Below are positions 57,601 to 64,000 of a stretch of DNA of 64,000 nucleotides, piece by piece. Position 1 is the first letter of the stretch. Each line of letters opens with the position of its first letter. The stretch is from Mortierella alpina (taxonomy: Eukaryota > Mortierellomycota > Mortierellomycetes > Mortierellales > Mortierellaceae): contig JANATF010000009.1 of the NCBI GenBank assembly GCA_029449245.1, forward strand, positions 1,116,001-1,180,000, read 5' to 3'. Both the position numbers and the translations under genes were made by a program. The notes under the pieces are model-generated. The model was not told the origin of the DNA. It did no database searches and saw only the letters and a program-made list of their open reading frames with translations.

Positions 57601-60149
57601 GCACCCTCTAGCATGGACAGAGGAGATCATGGCCTTCTTTCCAGAGCCTGTGCGGGACTTTTACAGGAATCAGGACCAGGCAGGGGTGGCAAAGGGTATT
57701 CCAGGAGCTGTTACGGAGCTGGAGGTATCGACGTTGCTGGAGGCGACCTCCGTCCACAATGTACTTCTAGTTCCCAAAGGCACTGAGCCCAACACCTACC
57801 TCTTGAGCCACTACTCGGACATGGCGAACCACCCGTTTTTCCTCTGCGTTTTCTGGGAGATTATCATCATCCACCAACAGGTCTCCGAAACAATGCTAGA
57901 AGACATCCGGGCCGTAATGCTCCAGTTCCCGCCCTCGCACATGTCGACCTATACCCAACAGCTGATTGACTATGCACTGTGGAAGCTGGACCCCAAGAAC
58001 CCTAACGCGACTGGGTCCATTGATTTCGTCGTCCGCGTCTTTGAGGACCTAGTGTGGAAATACCAGCTGTTGAGCATCGAGCACACGCTGCTGGCCCTTA
58101 TGACTGGTCATCCCTCACGCTCTGGTGACCTAGGACTCAAGATCTTGATCCAAATGACGGTGAACTCGTCTGAGCTGTCGAACCGTATATCGCACTGGAC
58201 CTCAATTGGCATCAGCCCGCGGCCCTGGGAGGAGGACGCGTACTACGAGAAGCTGCAAAGTTACCTCTCGCGATACCCCGAATACTTTGGCTTTGAAGCC
58301 CATGAGGTTAAGAGTGGCAACAGCTCGATCAACCCGCCCCTGGAGATGCCGCTCTTGGTCAGCTACAACAATGTGCTCCTACGTCTACTCAACATTTTCG
58401 ACATGATCATCGGCCGATTCATTGAGTATCAGATGACAGACACGCTGGTAACGTTCCTGGAAAAGTTTGGCTGTCTCTATCTGTACCATCATACGCCCAT
58501 GGGATTCGTCCGCGACACACTGCTCTACTATTACGAGTCGCCGACACTGCGGGACCCAAGCGTAACAAAGGCGCTTTTGAAATTGCTCGATTTCAAGCAG
58601 GTGGACCTGTCTCCTGTGCTGACGGACTATGCACAAGAGATGAGTCGGTCCCAAGATCTGTTTGACGAGCATTACGTGCACGAGGTGTGTCGCAAGTTGG
58701 CAGTTAGTCTTGACCCCAAGGAGTGTGGATTCAAAAGCGACCCTGGTATGCCAGAGCGTCAGTTCAGGGAAATTTCGAATCCGGCGACTCAGGGCCTTTA
58801 CATTGCCATCATTGAGATATTAGCAGCACCAATCTCAAAAGAGCGTATCATCGAGCATATGCTGAGTCTGGTACTGGCGAAGCGCAGCGGCGCCACCCAG
58901 TCACAAAGGACCACGGCATCATCAACATCTGCTGGAGCGGGATCGGAAACAGGAGCTAGTTCAGCCTCAGCCGCGTCGTCCAAAGTGGTGCCCGAGGCAA
59001 GGGTTATTCACGCGGCAGGACTGTTGCTGTCAGCATTGCCTGCAGAGTTTATGGATCTGTTTTTCATTGAGGTCGATGCGTTCGTCAGGACAGACGAGAC
59101 GCTACTGGAGGCATCCACTCGCTCGGCTACATCCACAGCATCGTCGAGAGCAGCAGCAGCAGCCGCATTCATTGGACGACCTCTCACTGCTGCCACAGCG
59201 GGAGCAGGAGCAGGAGCAGGAGCAGGCATTGCAGGAACACAAATGTCTGCCAGCATGAAAATAGAAAGCAGCAAAAGCAACGTCGACCTGACATCGTCCG
59301 CCACTTCTGGTGCTACCGCCACCGCCGCCACCACCGCACAACCAGACCCACTTTTCAAGCGGTCCACGGCCCAGGAGATGCTGCTCTCGACCATCTTCAG
59401 CAGCTATGCATCCAATCGCAATAATTACCGGACCAACATGCCCAACTCGTTTTTGACGTTCTTTCACGCGGTGGCCCATTACACATCTGCAGACATCCTA
59501 CTGCGGGTGATGAAGTGTCTCGAGAGCTGGAGGTCCGGTACCAGCTTGCCAGAGCCTACAGGATCGACTTTATCGAATTATGACAACAAGTTGATCCGGT
59601 TCCATCAAGAGCACGATCCTCGCCGAGACGAGGGGATTGAGGACATGGAGGGAGTGGCACAGGAGGGCTTTAGTGAGAGCAACGGAGACGGTACATCCGA
59701 GATGAAGAGGACCACAACAAAGAACAATAGTGTCCGGACCGACGTCCAGATTCTGTTTATCTGCGCCATGATCGGACCGTTGGTGCATCGTTTCGAAAAG
59801 GTGCAGATAGGGGGAACAACGGGTCACTTTTTGGCTGTGTTGGTGGAGTTGCTGGCAATGGTCTCGGACAGGATGGAGGCAGCGTCACGACCGGGACTTT
59901 GCACCTTGGAGCAGGTCATTGATTTCATGTAAGTACTTTTTTTTTTAGGCAGGACACCTAGAGTTGTGATTTTTCTTCAAGGGGTTGAAAAAACTGCTTT
60001 TTTTTAATACTGTTGACCATTTTCATCTTTGGATTAGCCATCATGTTCGGGCCCATATTCCCAAGGATCCGGATACGAGTGCACGGCTGGCACTGACACT
60101 CAAGGGCATGCGGCCGTGGCTTCATGGGCGCCTGGGTAGCATAGTTTGA
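54611..60149 (+). CDS. MED23: Mediator complex subunit 23 (MED23)
   Basis: Tail-module subunit of Mediator, linking activators to RNA polymerase II. Exons: 54611-54847 (uncertain), 54954-55088, 55182-55628, 55714-55917, 56015-59928 and 60038-60149, about 1682 aa. From exon 2 on, every junction is phase-consistent. The best family matches are RVFEDLVWKYQLLSIEHTLL, LLRLLNIFDMIIGRFIEYQ and LYLYHHTPMGFVRDTLLYYY, which parallel animal MED23 block by block. EISNPATQGLYIAIIEIL and QILFICAMIGPLVHRFEKVQ also fit. An Ala/Thr/Ser-rich insert at about 58900-59350 interrupts the conserved region. The start exon is the weak point: the 54611 ATG keeps frame, but its last 60 codons look poorly conserved, so a small extra intron is possible. 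Confidence 0.87.
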
Positions 60150-61077
60150 GCAGTCGATTGGAACTTGTTTAAAAATGAAGAGTACAGTCGACTCTCTTTA
60201 AAGGAAACGTGGATGTCTCCTTATACAGCCCACAAAACGTCACGGGATAGCCTAGTACCTTGCAGTTTTCCTGTACGTCTGGCAGGGATCTAGCGTCAAT
60301 ATAAAAAGAAAAAAGAAAACCTATCCTACAGTTTTTGTAGTGATGGCATTGACAGATATAACATGTCCTGACGAAGCGAACCGAGGAAGACTGTGGTAGA
60401 CCATGATCAAGGTCGCCGTGGAGACTCGTAACAACAGATCTTCGGTGCAGCGTCGACTTTTTGAGCATGCATATTATGAGAGCGAGGGTATCCAGACGGC
60501 AATGAGAGGAGTATGATGGATGAGGTTGAGGGCAACGGTAGGCTTTGAGGCTGTGTCCACAGAACAGAAGCCAGGGGTGGCTTGCCTCCCAAGTGATCGG
60601 CAGTATATCCAAGTAATTTTTTAGACTCTATCGCCAACCTCTCTTCTTGACCAGAACTCCACGCGCTGTCTCTTTGAGCACCTCTCTCTATCCGCGTACC
60701 GTACTTTGCCTCTTTAAGCACCTCTCTCTTTCCGCGTACCGTACTTTTCCTCTTTGAGCACCTCTCTCTTTCCGCGTACCGTACTTTTCCTCTTTGAGCA
60801 CCTCTCTCTTTCCGCATACCGTACTTTGCCTGACGACCAGAGCTCCCCTCCCAAAGTCCTCTTCGGCGCCACAGCCCTCTGTCAGCCTAGCCCCTTACAT
60901 CTCTTTTCATCTTCACCAAGGGGTTTATTTCCATCTTCGCATCCTCTGTTGCAGCATACATCTTGTTCGCATATATCAGCCCTTGCTTTCCTTCACCCAG
61001 CAGTAGCAGTACACTATATCACATCGCGCCTTCTTCGACTAGTCTTCAACCATCCCAGGAGGATCACCGCTACCAAT
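60150..61077. promoter_or_regulatory. Intergenic and leader of the PIN-nuclease gene, with 40-bp repeats
   Basis: 3' flank of MED23 followed by the leader of the next gene. The tandem repeat at 60673-60832 falls about 250 bp before the ATG at 61078. No gene was recognised. Confidence 0.5.
60673..60832. repeat. Four tandem copies of a 40-bp unit
   Basis: Four consecutive 40-bp units, each starting TTTGAGCACCTCTCTCT or TTTAAGCACCTCTCTCT and containing CCGCGTACCGTACTTT (CCGCATACCG in the last). Copies differ by one to three bases. There are no spacers, so this is a simple tandem array. Position suggests promoter or 5' leader sequence of the downstream gene. Confidence 0.92.
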
Positions 61078-64000
61078 ATGGGCGTAACAGGCCTTTGGCA
61101 GAAACTCAAAAGCAAGGGACTCGATCCCCAGCCCATCTCACCCTCGGCTCTGGAGGACGTCTTTTACGATGTGGACTTACAAGGGTGTTTTTTCTCCGTC
61201 TTGAAGACCATGTTTGAGGAGAGTTACGACAAACCAGGAGCTGCCTATCGCGTCGGTCACCGACTCGCGCACAAAATAAAGGCCACGTTTGGAGAGGCAA
61301 CTCTGCGGTTGCATGTGGATGGAGGGCCTGCAGAAGAAAAAGCCTATGCCGCCGCCAAGAGATCCAACACGAGGAGGGCTGATCAAGTGGTCTTGGACAA
61401 GGAGCTGACGAAGATGAAGGAGAAGTCGGAGCAAGGGAAGTGGACCTGTGCCACGACGATGGAGGTGATTAGCCGCAGCATCAGCAAGATGTTTGTCCTC
61501 ACAGCAGCCGACAAGGCGGGTCTGCGGGATGGCCTCGAGGCTGGTGGCGTCAGAGTCTGCCTCTGTGAGACGGAAGCAGACGTGTGCATTGCTCGGGGGC
61601 CCGACCAAGCAAGTGCCGATGGTTGTCGCCGTCAGAGAGTCGCGGTCTCTGTAGACAGTGGTGACCTCTTGATCTACGACAGCATCACGGCGGTTCTCAG
61701 GCCCATGCCAAGGCAGAGTGGATACGGTCTCTACCTGAAGCCAGACGTGCTCCATGCGCTCGACTTTCCGACCTCACGGCATTTACTTCTGTACGGGATC
61801 ATCAGCGAGAATGATTATGGTCGGAACGTGGAGCAACTTGGACTTGCAAGAAACGCAGACATAATCAGGACACTACCCTCTGAGGACCTTGCTGATATGC
61901 TGGCGTCGTACTCACGAAAAGCATCAACAGCCACCGGAGAGGCCATCGATCCGCACCGCTTCCACCTCGCACACAGAGTCTTTGGGGACCATAAGCAGCG
62001 CCTTCTTGACGGTCCAAGCCTCACCAACGACGTATACAGATCATATCGACAACGGTTCGACCAGTTGAAGAACTTGAGGCTAACAACAAAACCAGGCCCG
62101 TCAACAAGGTAATGACTTCAGCAAAGTTGCAGATCAACGCTACTATGATTTGCGACTTATAATAACCGAGATTAACATGTCGCTTTTGTCCTTACACTGC
62201 TAGGCCCTCCTTCTATGTTGCTCGTGGTTCGACCAGAAACCAATTTCGTCCAATTTTTGCATCAAAGGAGTCGATCTTGGCCGGTACGCGTTACAAGGAT
62301 ATAAGCACTGCAAAACCTCGCAGCCAAGAGCTACCCAAGCAGGCACAGGTACAACGGAAGCGCCCGCCAGCGGCCAAGAAGGAGGTTAAGAAGAAAAAAA
62401 GAGAAGGACGAGCCAGGGTCAAGCCCAAGACGGATGCAAAGCGGAATGTCAAAGACGCAACAAGACAGGACCGCGACCTTCGCAGGAAACACCCGACAAA
62501 AACACTGTGTATCGGATCTGTTGCGGGCTGTTTGAGGAAGCAGGGACACGGCGACGCTGTCAGCAGCATGCATTCGCAATTAAGGGCAGCAGTGGAGTTG
62601 CTCAATCTAGTCCAGGTCTACGCATATTGGGCGTGCGCTATCTACATCACTGCCATCTTGGATGGCTGCGGCACTACCTTTAGTTCTGCGCCTCCCGCAC
62701 CTTCGCCATCTACTCCTATCTCCTCGGCTCCCTCTGCACCTTCGGTATCCTTTGCATCAGTATCAGTATTACCAGCATCTTCGGCGACTTCAACTTCATC
62801 ATTATTTTCGGCATCGTCAGTAGCTTCAGCATCATCAGCCTCCGCAGAATCTCGGACACCTGCACCAACAACGCCGTTGAGGGCCACTGTTGCCTCGTGG
62901 ATCCCCACCAGTGCAGCGGATAGACGGAGACTGTTGGATGAGATAGTCGACAGCAAGGACTTCATTTACGCCTTGGCATCTCGTCTCTACTACGGAGTCA
63001 TAAAGGAGACAGAGGAGGCAGAGTTCTCCACACCCCAAAAAGCAAGTGAGGCGGCTGACCTCGCATACTATCTTTTTCGTCGCGCCACCAAGCTGCCACC
63101 TCTCAACAACCACCAGTCTAGGACCGCGCCAGATGCTAGAACGCAGGGGATGGCATTCCGAGACATGTCCGCCATGTCCATGGTGTCGGTTCAAGCATCA
63201 ATGAGATCGCATTATCGCAATGCCGATGTAAGTTTTTTGTCAGCGGCGGAAAAATGAGGGTGGTTTATCATCATTTCCTAACAGAAAGTTGTCCACATCC
63301 ATAGCTCGGTGAAAAGAATGAGGACAAGGACAAGAGCGACATTGAATTCTTTTTTGAGAAGAATGGGCTGGCCGGTAGCTACGCCGATTTCCCCAAAGCT
63401 TCCCTCAAGCAAGGATTCATATGTCTGTCTGAGTCAACCTTCATTGACATTTTTTGGGCACATCCGGCCACCAAAACCTTCACCCAGCACATCCTCAGCG
63501 CGCTCGGACAAGAGGGCAGTACCAAAAAAGCTGCTAAAGAGTTCGTGCTTCATCACAAGGCACTATTTATCAACGAACTCTTTGGTCATGGTCAATTCCG
63601 GCACGCTTCCCTTCAGGAAGACCAACTTGCGACTCACTACAAGCTGAAAGGGACAGTCGTGACAAACGGCCATGTTTTGAACATGTTGGCTTATGATACA
63701 AAATATCATCGTCCAACAGCGGCCCGAGAGGAACGAAGGAAAGGTCGAACCGATATTCGAGTCGAGTTCTGGGAGCTGGAGGGCGAAGGCGAGGAGGACG
63801 ACACGTCCGACCAAGATGACGTTACCGATACTGTTCAGCAACTCACGATCCAGGCTCCGTTTCTCGACGACGACGACGACGACGACGACGACAACATGGA
63901 GGAGGGTTCATCCAACACTCAGCTGCGTCATGAAGCAGCAGCGTCGAGCATGGCTCATGTTTCAGGGCCGGGCACTTCAGCGCGCCAAGTGAATTGGAAG
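61078..64000 (+). CDS. XPG/FEN1-type PIN nuclease with Fanzor-like C-terminal part (cut by window edge)
   Basis: Exons 61078-62108, 62204-63227 and 63305 to beyond 64000, phases consistent, at least 918 aa. Exon 1 starts MGVTGLWQKLKSKGL, the classic FEN1/XPG N-terminus. It keeps the acidic ligand positions: VFYDVDLQGCFFSV, LHVDGGPAEEKAYAAAKRS, CLCETEADVCIAR and VAVSVDSGDLLIYDS. Exon 2 is Lys/Arg-rich and then Ser/Ala-rich. Exon 3 reads ELFGHGQFRHASLQEDQLA and then HYKLKGTVVTNGHVLNMLAY. The second segment aligns with YVLRGSLKTDGSRLQLQAF, just upstream of RuvC in the Fanzor relic at 18.9 kb. An acidic Asp run follows (63866-63895). The frame is open at the edge, so the decisive RuvC region, if present, lies outside. 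The PIN domain is confident; the Fanzor link is inference. Confidence 0.75.

Noticed and set aside
60673-60832. CRISPR-like array
   Set aside because: The repeats are directly abutting with no spacers, in a eukaryotic context.
60754-61077. Upstream extension of the PIN-nuclease coding region
   Set aside because: The extension runs through the 40-bp repeats. MGVTGLWQKL at 61078 is the family's true N-terminus, where the initiating Met and Gly are functionally important.

Overview
The window looks like a nuclear contig from an early-diverging filamentous fungus. Genes are dense on both strands and carry short GT-AG introns of roughly 50-480 bp. Proteins are conserved but have long Gln-, Ser- or Asp/Glu-rich stretches. 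The gene set includes MED23, heme oxygenase, mitochondrial adrenodoxin reductase, an F-box/PP2-like protein and Fanzor-type elements. This combination fits Mucoromycota, most likely a Mortierella-like lineage; that assignment is inference from protein character only.

Left housekeeping block (1.9-15.2 kb): SUA5 (tRNA t6A synthesis), ARH1 (mitochondrial ferredoxin reductase), heme oxygenase, N-myristoyltransferase, dolichyldiphosphatase (CAX4 type), tubulin cofactor C, a METTL23-like methyltransferase and RER1. All have exon structures that close in frame. Cofactor C and the methyltransferase share a 114-bp divergent promoter.

Accessory region (15.6-20.9 kb): a trypsin-like serine protease gene on the minus strand is broken in two. 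Its catalytic His and Asp exons lie at 20.1-20.6 kb and its GDSGGP Ser exon at 15.6-16.0 kb. The 4.1 kb between them holds a 421-bp MITE-like element, a secreted CAP (SCP/PR-1) protein gene, a minisatellite, a long hairpin and a decayed Fanzor (eukaryotic TnpB relative) that ends exactly where the protease homology resumes.

Middle (21-36 kb): large poorly characterised proteins (516 and 1213 aa), an SNG1/DUF3533 membrane protein with a 480-residue disordered N-terminus, and an F-box/LRR protein with a glutamine tract and a hydrophobic C-terminal tail. A quiet 2.9-kb stretch follows, then a tRNA-Thr(AGT). The tRNA's upstream flank holds two tandem, 5'-truncated, poly(A)-ended retroelement copies.

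Right block (42-60 kb): a GRR1-like F-box/LRR protein, an F-box/PP2-like protein, glutathione peroxidase, an RGG/poly-Q protein, APS kinase (MET14), a membrane-anchored aspartic protease and Mediator subunit MED23. At the right edge (61.1 kb to the end) is a gene with an XPG/FEN1-type PIN nuclease domain. Its C-terminal half, cut by the window, shares a short motif with the segment that precedes the RuvC domain in the Fanzor relic at 18.9 kb. It may therefore be a PIN-plus-Fanzor fusion, which is the most unusual candidate in the window.
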